Below are positions 8,273-16,800 of a stretch of DNA of 64,000 nucleotides, piece by piece. Position 1 is the first letter of the stretch; every line of letters starts with the position of its first letter. Origin of the DNA: Geodermatophilus sp. DSM 44513 (GTDB lineage Bacteria > Actinomycetota > Actinomycetes > Mycobacteriales > Geodermatophilaceae); the NCBI RefSeq assembly GCF_032460525.1, contig NZ_CP135963.1, forward strand, positions 2,232,001 through 2,296,000. Reading direction: 5' to 3'. The notes under the pieces are model-generated. The model was not told where the DNA came from and searched no databases. It saw only the letters and a program-made list of their open reading frames with translations. The position numbers and the translations under genes were made by a program.

Positions 8273-9394
8273 TCAGAGCAGCGTGAGCTGCTCGCCGGTG
8301 GACGGCGTCACCGGTCGCGGACGCCGGGACGGCGAGGGGGCCGCGTCCGGCAGGCTGCCGGCCGGGAAGTCGCTGTCCCCGTCGCCGGGGATGCCGGCCG
8401 GTGCCCCGCCGGTGCCGCGGGCCGCTCCCCCGGCCTGCCGGTCCAGGCCGTGGCGGGCCAGCAGCGGGGCGACCCGGTCGGAGAGCCAGCTGCGGTACTC
8501 CGGCGCCACGACCGCCCCGCGCCGGTAGAGCTGGCGGTAGCGCGGGACGAGCTGCGGGTGCTCGCGGGCCAGCCAGGCGGAGAACCACTCGCGGGCTCCG
8601 GGGCGCAGGTGCAGCGGGACGACGGTGACCCCGGTGGCGCCGGCTGCCGCGATGTCCCGCAGGGTGGCGTCGAGGTCGGCCAGCCCGTCGGTGAGCCCGG
8701 GCAGCACCGGGGCGAGGAAGACCCCGCACGGCAGGCCCGCGTCGGTGATCGCCCGCACCAGCTCCAGCCGGGACCGCGGGCCGGGCACGCCGGGCTCGAG
8801 CGAGGCGTGCAGCTCGTCGTCCCGGATCGCCAGCGACACCCCCAGGCCGACGGGGACGTCGCGGGCCGCGGCGGCCAGCAGCGGCAGGTCGCGCCGCAGC
8901 AGGGTGCCCTTGGTCAGGATCGAGAACGGCGTGCCGGAGCCGGCCAGCGCGGAGACGACGCCGGGCATCAGCCGGTAGCGCCCCTCCGCCCGCTGGTAGG
9001 GGTCGGTGTTGGTCCCCAGGGCCACGTGCTCGCGCCGCCACGACGGCCGGGCCAGCTCCCGGCGCAGCACCTCGGCGAGGTTGGTCTTGACGACGACCTG
9101 GGTGTCGAAGTCCCGGCCGGTGTCCAGCTCCAGCCACTCGTGGGTGCCCCGGGCGAAGCAGTAGACACAGGAGTGACTGCATCCCCGGTAGGGGTTGATG
9201 GTCCAGCGGAACGGCATCGGGGAGTCGCCGGGCACCTCGTTGAGCGCGCTGCGGCTGCGCACCTCGTGGAAGGTCAGCCCGGGGAACTCCGGCACCTGGA
9301 CGCTGCGCAGCAGCCCGCGCACCGACGGCATCCCGGGCAGCGTCCCCGGGTCGTCGGCGTCCAGCCGCTGTGCGTCCCACCGCATGCCGGCCAT
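8273..9394 (-). CDS. Rv2578c-family radical SAM protein (SPL-like)
   Basis: Radical SAM protein related to spore photoproduct lyase and the actinobacterial Rv2578c family, whose reaction is not established. The 373-residue protein has NPYRGCSHSCVYCFARGTHEW, with the cluster-binding CxxxCxxC, then DFDTQVVVKTNLAEVLRREL and ALGTNTDPYQRAEG, which are highly typical of this family, and TKGTLLRRDLPLL. The C-terminal ~50 residues are low-complexity. Start ATG 9394, or ATG 9385 (MRWDAQRL), which fits related proteins well. A perfect SOS box lies directly upstream, which suggests DNA-damage induction and fits a repair role. Confidence 0.88.
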   Translation of the reverse strand: MAGMRWDAQRLDADDPGTLPGMPSVRGLLRSVQVPEFPGLTFHEVRSRSALNEVPGDSPMPFRWTINPYRGCSHSCVYCFARGTHEWLELDTGRDFDTQVVVKTNLAEVLRRELARPSWRREHVALGTNTDPYQRAEGRYRLMPGVVSALAGSGTPFSILTKGTLLRRDLPLLAAAARDVPVGLGVSLAIRDDELHASLEPGVPGPRSRLELVRAITDAGLPCGVFLAPVLPGLTDGLADLDATLRDIAAAGATGVTVVPLHLRPGAREWFSAWLAREHPQLVPRYRQLYRRGAVVAPEYRSWLSDRVAPLLARHGLDRQAGGAARGTGGAPAGIPGDGDSDFPAGSLPDAAPSPSRRPRPVTPSTGEQLTLL

Positions 9395-9395
9395 C

Positions 9396-9409
9396 CGAAC
9401 ACACGTTCG
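9396..9409 (-). promoter_or_regulatory. SOS box (LexA operator)
   Basis: CGAACACACGTTCG fits the actinobacterial/Gram-positive LexA box CGAACNNNNGTTCG perfectly, with a further A on the right. It ends one base before the ATG of the radical SAM gene, so LexA would cover the transcription start. Confidence 0.8.
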
Positions 9410-9427
9410 AGCAGGTGTCCAGCCGGT

Positions 9428-9907
9428 CTACAGCGGGGGCCGGTCCTCGTAGGAGGTGGACAGCACCACCGTGGTGCGGGTCGTGACGTCGGCGGTCTGG
9501 CGGATCGTCCGCAGCAGCGCCTCCAGCGCGTCCGGGGACGACGTCCGGACCTTGAGCAGGTAGCTCTCCACCCCGGCCACCGAGTGGCAGGCCTCGATCT
9601 CCGGCAGGTGCTGCAGCAGGGCCGGCGCGTCGTCGGGGGAGGTGGCGTCGGTCGGCGTGATCGCCACGAACGCGGTCAGCCCGAGGCCCAGCGCCCGGGC
9701 GTCGACCTCGGCGTGGTACCCGGTGATCAGCCCCCGCTGCTCCAGCCGGCGCACCCGCTGGTGCACCGCGGACACCGACAGGCCCACCCGCTCGGCCAGC
9801 TCGGTGTAGCTGGCCCGCCCGTCGCGGGCCAGCGCGGACAGCAGCGTGCGGTCGACGTCCCCGAGCGGCCCGTGCGCCGGGTCAGCCGGGGAGGACGACG
9901 AGCTCAC
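9428..9907 (-). CDS. Lrp/AsnC family transcriptional regulator
   Basis: DNA-binding regulator, typically responding to amino acids. The 159-residue protein has an N-terminal helix-turn-helix (DRTLLSALARDGRASYTELAERVGLSVSAVHQRVRRLEQRGLI, residues ~19-62) and a C-terminal RAM ligand-binding domain (VDARALGLGLTAFV through YLLKVRTSS). The length is normal for the family. The GTG start lies inside the 3' end of the M24 peptidase gene (26-bp overlap), so the two are co-transcribed; a link to peptide or proline metabolism is plausible but not shown. Confidence 0.92.
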   Translation of the reverse strand: MSSSSSPADPAHGPLGDVDRTLLSALARDGRASYTELAERVGLSVSAVHQRVRRLEQRGLITGYHAEVDARALGLGLTAFVAITPTDATSPDDAPALLQHLPEIEACHSVAGVESYLLKVRTSSPDALEALLRTIRQTADVTTRTTVVLSTSYEDRPPL

Positions 9908-11039
9908 GCGGTCCCCCGTTGAGCGCGGTGACGCCCTCGTCGGTGCAGACGACGATGTCCTCGATGCGGGCCCCGCAGCGCCCCTGCAGGTAGATGCCGG
10001 GCTCCACGGAGAACGTCATGCCCGCCTCCAGCGGCAGGTCGTTGCCGGCGACGATGTAGGGCGCCTCGTGGGTGTCCAGGCCGATCCCGTGCCCGGTGCG
10101 GTGGATGAAGTACTCCCCCCACCCGGCGGCGGCGATCACCTCGCGCGCGGCGGCGTCCACCTGCTCGGCGGTCACCCTGGGGCGGACGGCGGCGGTGGAG
10201 GCCGCCTGCGCCTGCTGCAGGACGGCGTACCACTCGGCGACCTCCGCACCCGGGTCGCGGCCGACCGCGTAGGTCCGGGTGCAGTCCGACCGGTAGCCGG
10301 TGGCCGTCTGCCCGCCGATGTCGACCACCACGACGTCGCCGGCCTGGACCACCCGGCCGGACAGCTCGTGGTGCGGGCTGGCGCCGTTGGGCCCGGACCC
10401 GACGATCGTGAAGTCCACCGCCACGTGCCCCTCGGCGAGGATCGCCGCGGCGATGTCCGCGCCGACCTCGGCCTCGGTGCGGCCCACCCGCAGCCAGTCG
10501 GCCATCCGGGCGTGCACCCGGTCGATGGCCGCGCCGGCGGCGGTGAGCTCGGCGACCTCCGCCGGCGTCTTCACCATCCGCAGCCGGTCGAGCACCGGGC
10601 CGGCCAGCTCCAGGCGCGCCCCGGGCAGCGCGCCGGCCACGCCGAGGGCGTGCAGCGCCCAGGTGCGGTCCCCGACGGCGACCCGCGCCGGCCCCGCGCC
10701 CAGCCGACCGGTGGCCGCCCGCGCCAGGGCCGCGAACGGGTCGTCGGTCTCGTCCCAGGCCAGCACCTCCAGGCCGAGCGCGCCGGCCGGGCTGGCCTGC
10801 ACCATCGGTGCCTCCAGCCGGGGGACGACGAGGAACGGCTCGCCCTGCCGGGGCACCACCAGCGCGGTGAGCCGCTCCATGGCGTGCGCGTCGTAACCGC
10901 ACAGGTAGCGCAGGTCCGAGCCCGGGGTCGTGACGAGCAGGTCGACCCCCGTCGCGGCGGCCAGGTCGCGCGCGGCGTGCAGGCGGTCGGGGGTCACCAG
11001 CGGCCCAGCGGCGGTCGGAGCGGCGGTCGGGGTGGACAC
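9882..11039 (-). CDS. M24 family Xaa-Pro dipeptidase/aminopeptidase
   Basis: Metallopeptidase that removes N-terminal residues preceding proline, cytoplasmic. The 385-residue protein has a creatinase-like N-terminal domain (TPDRLHAARDLAAATGVDLLV, LRYLCGYDAHAMERL) and the pita-bread catalytic domain with the five dinuclear metal ligands: VVVDIGGQ (Asp), YRSDCTRTY (Asp), RTGHGIGLDTHE (His), FSVEPGIYL (Glu) and ARIEDIVV (Glu). It corresponds in position to M. tuberculosis pepE (Rv2089c), next to the exonuclease. The GTG start follows TACGCT by 7 nt, giving a leaderless mRNA divergent from the exonuclease. Confidence 0.93.
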   Translation of the reverse strand: MSTPTAAPTAAGPLVTPDRLHAARDLAAATGVDLLVTTPGSDLRYLCGYDAHAMERLTALVVPRQGEPFLVVPRLEAPMVQASPAGALGLEVLAWDETDDPFAALARAATGRLGAGPARVAVGDRTWALHALGVAGALPGARLELAGPVLDRLRMVKTPAEVAELTAAGAAIDRVHARMADWLRVGRTEAEVGADIAAAILAEGHVAVDFTIVGSGPNGASPHHELSGRVVQAGDVVVVDIGGQTATGYRSDCTRTYAVGRDPGAEVAEWYAVLQQAQAASTAAVRPRVTAEQVDAAAREVIAAAGWGEYFIHRTGHGIGLDTHEAPYIVAGNDLPLEAGMTFSVEPGIYLQGRCGARIEDIVVCTDEGVTALNGGPRELVVLPG

Positions 11040-11046
11040 GCTGCGC

Positions 11047-11090
11047 AGCGTAACCAGGGGCTGGGAGCCCGGGCGCCGGGTCGTTACCGT
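11047..11090. promoter_or_regulatory. Divergent leaderless promoters of the M24 peptidase and exonuclease
   Basis: On the minus strand TACGCT (11052-11047) lies 7 nt before the M24 GTG. On the plus strand TACCGT (11085-11090) lies 8 nt before the exonuclease GTG. There is no space for a Shine-Dalgarno sequence on either side. Confidence 0.6.
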
Positions 11091-11098
11091 CCCGGGTC

Positions 11099-12025
11099 GT
11101 GACCACGATGCTGCTGGACGCCGCGAGCCTCTACTTCCGCGCGTTCCACGGCGTCCCCACCAGCGTGACCTCCCCCGACGGGCGCCCGGTCAACGCCGTC
11201 CGCGGCTTCCTGGACATGACCGCCCGGCTGGTCACCGCGCACGCCCCGGACCGGCTGGTCGCCTGCTGGGACGACGACTGGCGGCCGGCCTTCCGCGTGC
11301 AGGCGCTGCCGTCCTACAAGGCGCACCGGCTGTCCCCCGAGGGCGGGGAGGAGACACCCGACGAGCTCGGCCCGCAGGTGCCGGTGCTGGTCGAGGTGCT
11401 CGCCGCGGCCGGCCTCGCGCGGGTCGGCGCGCCCGGCTACGAGGCCGACGACGTGATCGGCACGCTGGCCACCCGCGCCCGCGGCCCGGTCGACGTGGTC
11501 ACCGGCGACCGCGACCTGTTCCAGCTGGTGGACGACGAGCGCGGCGTGCGGGTGCTCTACACCGCCCGCGGCATCGGCGACATCGAGGTGGTCGACGAGG
11601 CGGCGGTGGCGGCGAGGTACGGCATCCCCGGCCGCGGCTACGCCGACTTCGCGGTGCTCCGCGGGGACCCCAGCGACGGCCTGCCCGGCGTGGCCGGCAT
11701 CGGCGCCAAGACCGCCGCCGCGCTGGTCACCGCGTTCGGTGACCTGGCCGGCGTCCGGGCGGCCGCCGCGCGCACCGTCGTCCCGAGGCCGCCCCTGACC
11801 GCCGCGGTGCTCAGGCGGCTGCACGAGGGGGCGGACTACCTCGACGCCGCCCCGGTGGTCGTCGCCGTGGCCCGCGACGTCGACCTGCCGGCGGTCGACG
11901 GCGCGCTCCCCCGGCGCCCGGCCGACCCCGGCGCGCTGGCCGCGCTGGCCGCCGCGCACGGCATCGGTTCCTCGCTGCGCCGGCTGGGGGCCGCGCTGGG
12001 CTGGCCGGCCGACGCGCTCGCCTGA
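11099..12025 (+). CDS. 5'-3' exonuclease (FEN/PIN family)
   Basis: Structure-specific 5' nuclease like the N-terminal domain of DNA polymerase I. The 308-residue protein contains MLLDAASLYFRAFHG (first metal Asp), RPAFRVQALPSYKAHR (arch Arg/Lys), GYEADDVIGTLA and VVTGDRDLFQLV (acidic cluster), and the H3TH motif LRGDPSDGLPGVAGIGAKTAAALV. It is a stand-alone exonuclease with no polymerase domain. It would help in Okazaki-fragment or repair-flap processing. It matches Rv2090 in place and orientation beside the M24 gene. Confidence 0.92.
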   Translation: MTTMLLDAASLYFRAFHGVPTSVTSPDGRPVNAVRGFLDMTARLVTAHAPDRLVACWDDDWRPAFRVQALPSYKAHRLSPEGGEETPDELGPQVPVLVEVLAAAGLARVGAPGYEADDVIGTLATRARGPVDVVTGDRDLFQLVDDERGVRVLYTARGIGDIEVVDEAAVAARYGIPGRGYADFAVLRGDPSDGLPGVAGIGAKTAAALVTAFGDLAGVRAAAARTVVPRPPLTAAVLRRLHEGADYLDAAPVVVAVARDVDLPAVDGALPRRPADPGALAALAAAHGIGSSLRRLGAALGWPADALA

Positions 12026-12086
12026 CCCGGCCCCCTCCGGAGGCTCGGCCCGAGCGTGCGAGGGCCGAGAGGGAGGGGGTCCTCTC
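12026..12086. repeat. Core-conserved hairpin repeat, copy R1
   Basis: Outer stem CCCCCTCC (12031-12038) / GGAGGGGG (12072-12079), inner stem CTCGGCCC (12044-12051) / GGGCCGAG (12062-12069), loop gagcgtgcga, followed by TCCTCTCTC. It fills the whole gap between the convergent exonuclease and DUF4333 stops, so it probably ends transcription from both sides. Confidence 0.7.
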
Positions 12087-12659
12087 TCACACCTCCTCCC
12101 ACGTGTAGGCGGCGGTGGCCTCGTCGGCGATGACGATGCGCAGCGTGACGGCCTCGTCGGCGGCGGTGGTGCCGGTGCACTCGTAGGCCGCGCCCTGCTC
12201 GACCTGCATCTCGTCGTCGCAGGTCAGTTCCACCGCCACCCCCTCCCGCCGCTCGAACTGCTCGGCCACGGCCTCCTCGACCGCGCCGGTGTCCAGCACG
12301 GTGTCACCGAGCAGCCGGGCGGCCACGACGGCGACCAGCAGCAGCACCGCCGGCACGGCGATGCCGGCGACCAGGCTGCGGCGCGAGCGGCCCGGGCCGG
12401 CCGGCGGGACCGGCGGCGGCTGGGCGCCCCAGGGCTGTCCGGGGGGCTGCTGCGGGTATGGAGGCTGGGCGTACGGCGGCGCGTACTGCGGCTGCGCGTA
12501 CGGCGGCTGGCCGGGACCGGGGTGGCCGTACGGGCCCGGCGCCGGCGGCCCCCAGGGACCGGGCTGCTGGCCCCACGGCGGCGCCGGCCACGGGGGCGGC
12601 TGGGCACCGGGCGGGCCGGGCTCACCGGGCGGGGGCCCGCCGTGCGGGGGGTGGGTCAT
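12087..12659 (-). CDS. DUF4333 domain protein with proline-rich cytoplasmic tail
   Basis: Membrane-anchored protein with unknown function. The first ~90 residues are a Pro/Gln/Tyr-rich low-complexity tail with repeated PPYAQP-like units, followed by an Arg-rich stop (RSRRS), a single transmembrane helix (LVAGIAVPAVLLLVAVVAA, ~95-113) and an extracytoplasmic DUF4333 domain of ~75 residues. That domain contains its two cysteines (LTCDDEM and YECTG), which probably form a disulfide. The match to Rv2091c, also between exonuclease and helY, supports the call. The ATG is preceded by GGGAG at 5 nt. Confidence 0.85.
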   Translation of the reverse strand: MTHPPHGGPPPGEPGPPGAQPPPWPAPPWGQQPGPWGPPAPGPYGHPGPGQPPYAQPQYAPPYAQPPYPQQPPGQPWGAQPPPVPPAGPGRSRRSLVAGIAVPAVLLLVAVVAARLLGDTVLDTGAVEEAVAEQFERREGVAVELTCDDEMQVEQGAAYECTGTTAADEAVTLRIVIADEATAAYTWEEV

Positions 12660-12717
12660 CGTCGCTCCCGTCGAGGGTCCGCAGGCCTCCGCCGCCGCGC
12701 CGATGGTGCCACGGGCC

Positions 12718-15579
12718 TCAGCCGCCCACCGCGACGGCGACCACGCCGCGCCGCACCCGCTGCACCGCCGTCCGGGCGGTGGACGCCACCGGCTGGTCCG
12801 CCACCTTGGCCAGCTGGTCGAGCACGTCCAGCAGCTGGCGGGCCCAGCGCACGAAGTCCCCGCCGGACAGCTCCGTGCCGGCCTGCTCGGCGCCGGCCAG
12901 CACCCGGTCCAGGCTCTGCCCGTCGGTCCAGCGGTAGGCCGCCCAGGCGAACCCGAGGTCCAGGTCGCGGGTGGCCGGGACGCCGTGGTCGAGCTCGACG
13001 TCCTGCAGCCGGGAGCGGATCCGCCGCATCTCCGCGATGGCCTGCCCCGCGCGGCCGCTGGGCACCGCGGGCTGGCCGGGCGTCTCCCGCCGCGCCTCGA
13101 AGACCACCGTGGACACCGCGGCGGCGAGCTCCGCGGGGGTCAGCCCGCGCCACACCCCCGCGCGCAGGCACTCGGCGACCAGCAGGTCGGCCTCCGACCA
13201 GATGCGTGCCAGCCGCCGGCCGTCGGCGGTGGCCACCGGGGACTCGTCGGCGACCTCGTGGTCCACCGGGTCGCCGCCCTCGGCCACCGGCGGCGCCGCG
13301 GGGTCGGGCACCAGGTAGCCCAGCTCCTCGAGGACGTCGCAGGTGCGGTCGAACTGGCGGGTCAGCGAGCCGGTGCGCTCGGCCATCCGCCGGTGGGTCG
13401 CCTCGGCCTCCCGGGTGGCGCGCAGCCAGCGCTCGGCCGCGCGCACCCGCTCCTCCCGGTCGGGCAGGGTGTGCACCGGGTGGGCCCGCAGCGCCTGCCG
13501 CAGGTCGTGCAGCACCGGGTCGTCGGCGGCCGCGGAGCGGTGCCGGACCCGCCGGGCGCCCAGGTCGTTGTCCACCCGGGCGCTGCGCAGCGTCGCGGCG
13601 AGGTCGCGGCGGGCGTGCGGGCTGCGGTGGTTGAAGTTCCTCGGCACCCGCACCCGGGTCAGCGCGGACACCGGCGTCGGGAAGTCGACGGCGCCCAGCC
13701 GGCCGGCCCACTTGTCCTCGGTGAGCACCAGCGGGCGCGGCTCGCTCAGGTCGCTCACCCCGGGGTCCAGGACGACGGCCAGCCCCTGGCGGCGTCCCGA
13801 TGGCACCCGGATGACGTCCCCGGGACGCAGCGCGGCCAGCGCGTCGGAGGCCTCCAGCCGGCGCTTGGCCGCGGAGTCCCGGGACAGCTCCTTCTCCCGG
13901 TCGGCGATCTCCTGGCGCAGCCGCGCGTACCCGGCGACGTCGCCGCCGGCGGACTGCAGCTCGGCGGCCCAGCGCACCGCGTCCTGCTCGTGCCGCGCCG
14001 CGGCGCGGGCCAGCCCGACGACCGAGCGGTCGGCCTGGAACTGGGCGAAGGAGGAGGCCAGCAGCTCCCGCGCGCGGGCCCGGCCGAACGAGCTGACCAG
14101 GTTGACGGCCATGTTGTAGCTCGGCCGGAAGCTCGACCGCAGCGGGTAGGTGCGGGTGCTGGCCAGCCCGGCGACCACCGCCGGGTCGGTGCCCGGCGCC
14201 CAGACGACGACGGCGTGCCCCTCCACGTCGATGCCGCGCCGGCCGGCCCGGCCGGTGAGCTGGGTGTACTCCCCCGGCGTGACGTCGACGTGTGCCTCGC
14301 CGTTCCACTTGACCAGCCGCTCCAGGACGACGGTGCGCGCCGGCATGTTGATGCCCAGCGCGAGGGTCTCGGTGGCGAAGACGGCCTTCACCAGGCCGCG
14401 GACGAAGCACTCCTCGACGGCCTCCTTGAACGCCGGCACCAGGCCGGCGTGGTGCGCGGCGATCCCGGCCAGCAGGCCCTCGCGCCACTCCCAGAAGCCG
14501 AGGACGTGCAGGTCCTCGTCCGGCAGCGAGCCGGTGCGCTCGTCGACGATCGCGGCGATCTCCGCGCGCTCGTGCTCGTCGGTGAGCCGCAGCCCGGCCC
14601 GCAGGCACTGGTCGACGGCGGCGTCGCAGCCGTTGCGGCTGAACACGAAGGTGATCGCCGGCAGCAGGCCGTCGCGGTCCAGCCGCTCGATGACGTCGGG
14701 GCGCGCCGGGGGCCGGTACCGCGGCTTGTGCCAGTCGCCCCGGTCGCGACGGGAGCCGCCGTTCCCACCGCCGCCCCAGGAGTCGATCCGCCGCTCGTAC
14801 TCGCGCACGTAGCGCACCAGCTCGGGGTCCACGACGCTGGCGCCGCGCTCCCGGGTGGACTGCCCGCGAGGGGTGTCGCCCTGCTCGGCGGCGTGCGCGG
14901 CGGGGCGCAGGCTGAACAGGTCGAACACCCGGTTGCCGACCAGCATGTGCTGCCACAGCGGGATCGGCCGGACCTCGCTGACCACGACCTCGGTGGAGCC
15001 GCGGACGGTGACCAGCCAGTCGGCGAACTCCTCGGCGTTGCTCACCGTCGCCGACAGCGACACCAGGGTCACCGAGGCCGGGAGGTGGATGATCACCTCC
15101 TCCCAGACCGCGCCGCGGAACCGGTCGGCCAGGTAGTGCACCTCGTCCATGACGACGTAGCCCAGGCCGTCGATCGCCGGGGAGTCCGCGTAGAGCATGT
15201 TGCGCAGCACCTCGGTGGTCATCACCACCACCGGCGCGTCGCCGTTGATGGCGTTGTCCCCGGTGAGCAGCCCGACCCGCGCCTCGCCGTAGCGGTCGAC
15301 GAGGTCGTTGTACTTCTGGTTGGACAGCGCCTTGATCGGGGTGGTGTAGAACGCCTTGCGCCCCTCGGCCAGGGCCTTGTGCACGGCGAACTCCCCCACC
15401 ACGGTCTTGCCGGCGCCGGTCGGGGCGCAGACCAGGACGCCGGAACCCCGGTCGAGGGCCTCGCAGGCCTGCACCTGGAACGGGTCGAGGGAGAAGCCGA
15501 GCTCGCCGGTGAAGTCGGCCAGCGCGGGGTGGGCGCTCCGCCGCCGGGCAGCCGCGTAGCGCTCAGCGGGGCTGGACAT
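12718..15579 (-). CDS. helY: Ski2/Mtr4-like DEAD/DEAH-box RNA helicase
   Basis: ATP-dependent helicase of the Ski2-like superfamily 2, thought to act on RNA. The 953-residue protein has Walker A VCAPTGAGKTVVGEF near residue 50, the DEVH box VVMDEVHYLADRFRG, motif III SLSATVSN, the C-terminal RecA domain with TETLALGINMPAR and motif VI QLTGRAGRRGID, then a long helical C-terminal region typical of Mtr4/Ski2 proteins. A low-complexity GGGGNGGSRRD linker sits near residue 270. Same place as M. tuberculosis helY (Rv2092c), downstream of tatC. The ATG lies 6 nt after TAACGT. Confidence 0.93.
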   Translation of the reverse strand: MSSPAERYAAARRRSAHPALADFTGELGFSLDPFQVQACEALDRGSGVLVCAPTGAGKTVVGEFAVHKALAEGRKAFYTTPIKALSNQKYNDLVDRYGEARVGLLTGDNAINGDAPVVVMTTEVLRNMLYADSPAIDGLGYVVMDEVHYLADRFRGAVWEEVIIHLPASVTLVSLSATVSNAEEFADWLVTVRGSTEVVVSEVRPIPLWQHMLVGNRVFDLFSLRPAAHAAEQGDTPRGQSTRERGASVVDPELVRYVREYERRIDSWGGGGNGGSRRDRGDWHKPRYRPPARPDVIERLDRDGLLPAITFVFSRNGCDAAVDQCLRAGLRLTDEHERAEIAAIVDERTGSLPDEDLHVLGFWEWREGLLAGIAAHHAGLVPAFKEAVEECFVRGLVKAVFATETLALGINMPARTVVLERLVKWNGEAHVDVTPGEYTQLTGRAGRRGIDVEGHAVVVWAPGTDPAVVAGLASTRTYPLRSSFRPSYNMAVNLVSSFGRARARELLASSFAQFQADRSVVGLARAAARHEQDAVRWAAELQSAGGDVAGYARLRQEIADREKELSRDSAAKRRLEASDALAALRPGDVIRVPSGRRQGLAVVLDPGVSDLSEPRPLVLTEDKWAGRLGAVDFPTPVSALTRVRVPRNFNHRSPHARRDLAATLRSARVDNDLGARRVRHRSAAADDPVLHDLRQALRAHPVHTLPDREERVRAAERWLRATREAEATHRRMAERTGSLTRQFDRTCDVLEELGYLVPDPAAPPVAEGGDPVDHEVADESPVATADGRRLARIWSEADLLVAECLRAGVWRGLTPAELAAAVSTVVFEARRETPGQPAVPSGRAGQAIAEMRRIRSRLQDVELDHGVPATRDLDLGFAWAAYRWTDGQSLDRVLAGAEQAGTELSGGDFVRWARQLLDVLDQLAKVADQPVASTARTAVQRVRRGVVAVAVGG

Positions 15580-15585
15580 GCCTCC

Positions 15586-15591
15586 ACGTTA
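15586..15591 (-). promoter_or_regulatory. -10 element TAACGT of helY
   Basis: TAACGT ends 6 nt before the helY ATG; GGAGG within the same gap could alternatively act as a ribosome site on a longer transcript from tatC. Confidence 0.5.
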
Positions 15592-15637
15592 GGCGCGTCG
15601 CCGCCGTCCGGCGCGTTCCGGTGAGAAGCGGACGCTT

Positions 15638-15669
15638 GTTGGGGATAACGGCAGTACGGGGATAAGCGG
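15638..15669 (+). repeat. Third GTTGGGGATAACGG motif, with internal GGGGATAA duplication
   Basis: GTTGGGGATAACGG starts at 15638 and is followed after 6 nt by a second GGGGATAAGCGG. It lies in the tatC-helY gap, with no start codon close enough for a promoter on this strand. Confidence 0.55.
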
Positions 15670-15674
15670 ACTCC

Positions 15675-15740
15675 CCGATGACCAGCTCAGCTGGTCATCG
15701 GAGGTCCTGGCTCACTGCCGGCGGTGAACCAGGACCCGCG
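15675..15740. terminator. Strong double hairpin after tatC
   Basis: CCGATGACCAGCT and its reverse complement are separated by one base (15675-15701). Next comes a second hairpin, GGTCCTGG (15703-15710) pairing with CCAGGACC, with a palindromic TCACTGCCGGCGGTGA loop. It lies between the tatC stop and helY start and is the likely end of the pafBC-tat transcript. No U-rich tail is present, as is common in actinobacteria. Confidence 0.55.
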
Positions 15741-15815
15741 GCGGTGAGCCCGGACGGTCGTCGCCGGGCAGCGCGGGCGGCCGGGGCGACGGGCGGCGGG
15801 TGCCTGCGGCCGGGC

Positions 15816-16781
15816 TCAGCGCCCGCCGGACCCCAGCCGCGGTGCGTCGTCCGCGGGCTGCAGGTCGCCCTGCGCCGTCGGGGTCACGTCCAGCTCCGAC
15901 GGTGCCGCGTCCAGCGGGGAGGCGGCGTCGTCCTCCAGCTCGTGGAAGTGCGCGGCGGCGTCCCGCTTGGCCCGACGCCGGTCGACGAACCGGGCCACCT
16001 GGATGGCCAGCTCGAAGAGCACGATCATCGGCCCGGCCATGGCCAGCATGGTGAACGGGTCCTGGGTGGGGGTGACGAAGGCGGCGAAGACCACGGTGAG
16101 GAAGAAGATCCACCGCCGGGCGCCACGCAGGGCCTCGTAGGAGACGACGCCGACCAGGTTGAGCGCCACGGCCACCAGTGGCAGCTCGAAGCTCACCCCG
16201 AAGGCCACCAGCAGCGACAGCATGAAGCCGATGTAGTCCTGCGCGGTCAGCGCGATCACCACCCCGCTGCCGGCCAGCCCGAGCAGCAGCTCCAGGCCCG
16301 CGGACAGCGAGACGTAGGCCAGGGCCGCGCCGAGGAGGAACAGGGACGTCGAGGCGGCCACGAAGCCGACGCCGTAGCGCTTCTCGTTGCGCTTGAGCCC
16401 CGGGGTGATGAACGCCCACAGCTGGTAGAGCCAGACGGGAGCGGACAGCACGACGCCGACCAGGAAGCTGACCTTGATCCGGATGAAGACGCCGCCGAAG
16501 ACGTCGGTGACCAGCAGGCCGCACTCCTGCGTGCTGCCCTCGGTGTACCGGAGGTGGGACGGCAGCTCGCAGTACGGCGCCCGGAGGAACTCGCCCAGCC
16601 CGTTCTCGTACCACCAGAAGGCGACGGCGGTGGCCAGCAGCAGCGCCAGGAGCGCCTTGGCCAGGCGGTTGCGCAGCTCGGTGAGGTGCGCGACCAGCGT
16701 CATCGTGCCGGCGTCGTCGCGGGGCGGCCGGCGCCGGCGCCGGCCCCGGCGGGCGACGCCCCTCGGGGTGCTGTCGCTCAC
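15816..16781 (-). CDS. tatC: Twin-arginine translocase subunit TatC
   Basis: Receptor subunit of the Tat pathway; binds the twin-arginine signal peptide and exports folded proteins. The 321-residue protein begins with a basic tail, then TLVAHLTELRNRL (the conserved first cytoplasmic segment, including the ELR that contacts signal peptides) and six predicted membrane helices. The periplasmic loop contains a Cys pair. FGVSFELPL shows the conserved Phe-Glu of the third helix region, and FVTPTQDPFTM the conserved TPxxDxxxxM segment. The ~60-residue acidic tail is variable. Read after tatA with 19 bp between them. Confidence 0.97.
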   Translation of the reverse strand: MSDSTPRGVARRGRRRRRPPRDDAGTMTLVAHLTELRNRLAKALLALLLATAVAFWWYENGLGEFLRAPYCELPSHLRYTEGSTQECGLLVTDVFGGVFIRIKVSFLVGVVLSAPVWLYQLWAFITPGLKRNEKRYGVGFVAASTSLFLLGAALAYVSLSAGLELLLGLAGSGVVIALTAQDYIGFMLSLLVAFGVSFELPLVAVALNLVGVVSYEALRGARRWIFFLTVVFAAFVTPTQDPFTMLAMAGPMIVLFELAIQVARFVDRRRAKRDAAAHFHELEDDAASPLDAAPSELDVTPTAQGDLQPADDAPRLGSGGR

Positions 16782-16800
16782 GGTGCTGCCGGGAGCGGCG

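Noticed and set aside
12457..12560. Tandem repeats in the GTACGGCGG / CGTACTGC region
   Set aside because: They encode the Pro/Gln/Tyr-rich tail of the DUF4333 protein; they are coding low complexity, not a CRISPR or satellite.
12289..15624. Open frame of over 1100 codons on the + strand opposite helY
   Set aside because: Its translation is rich in Gly, Arg, His and Gln without domains and runs exactly antisense to helY; typical of GC-rich codon usage.
15638..15656. Motif as a DnaA box (reverse complement contains TTATCCCCA)
   Set aside because: One mismatch to TTATCCACA, single copies are spread far apart, and conservation extends beyond the 9-mer; no dnaA or dnaN gene is near.
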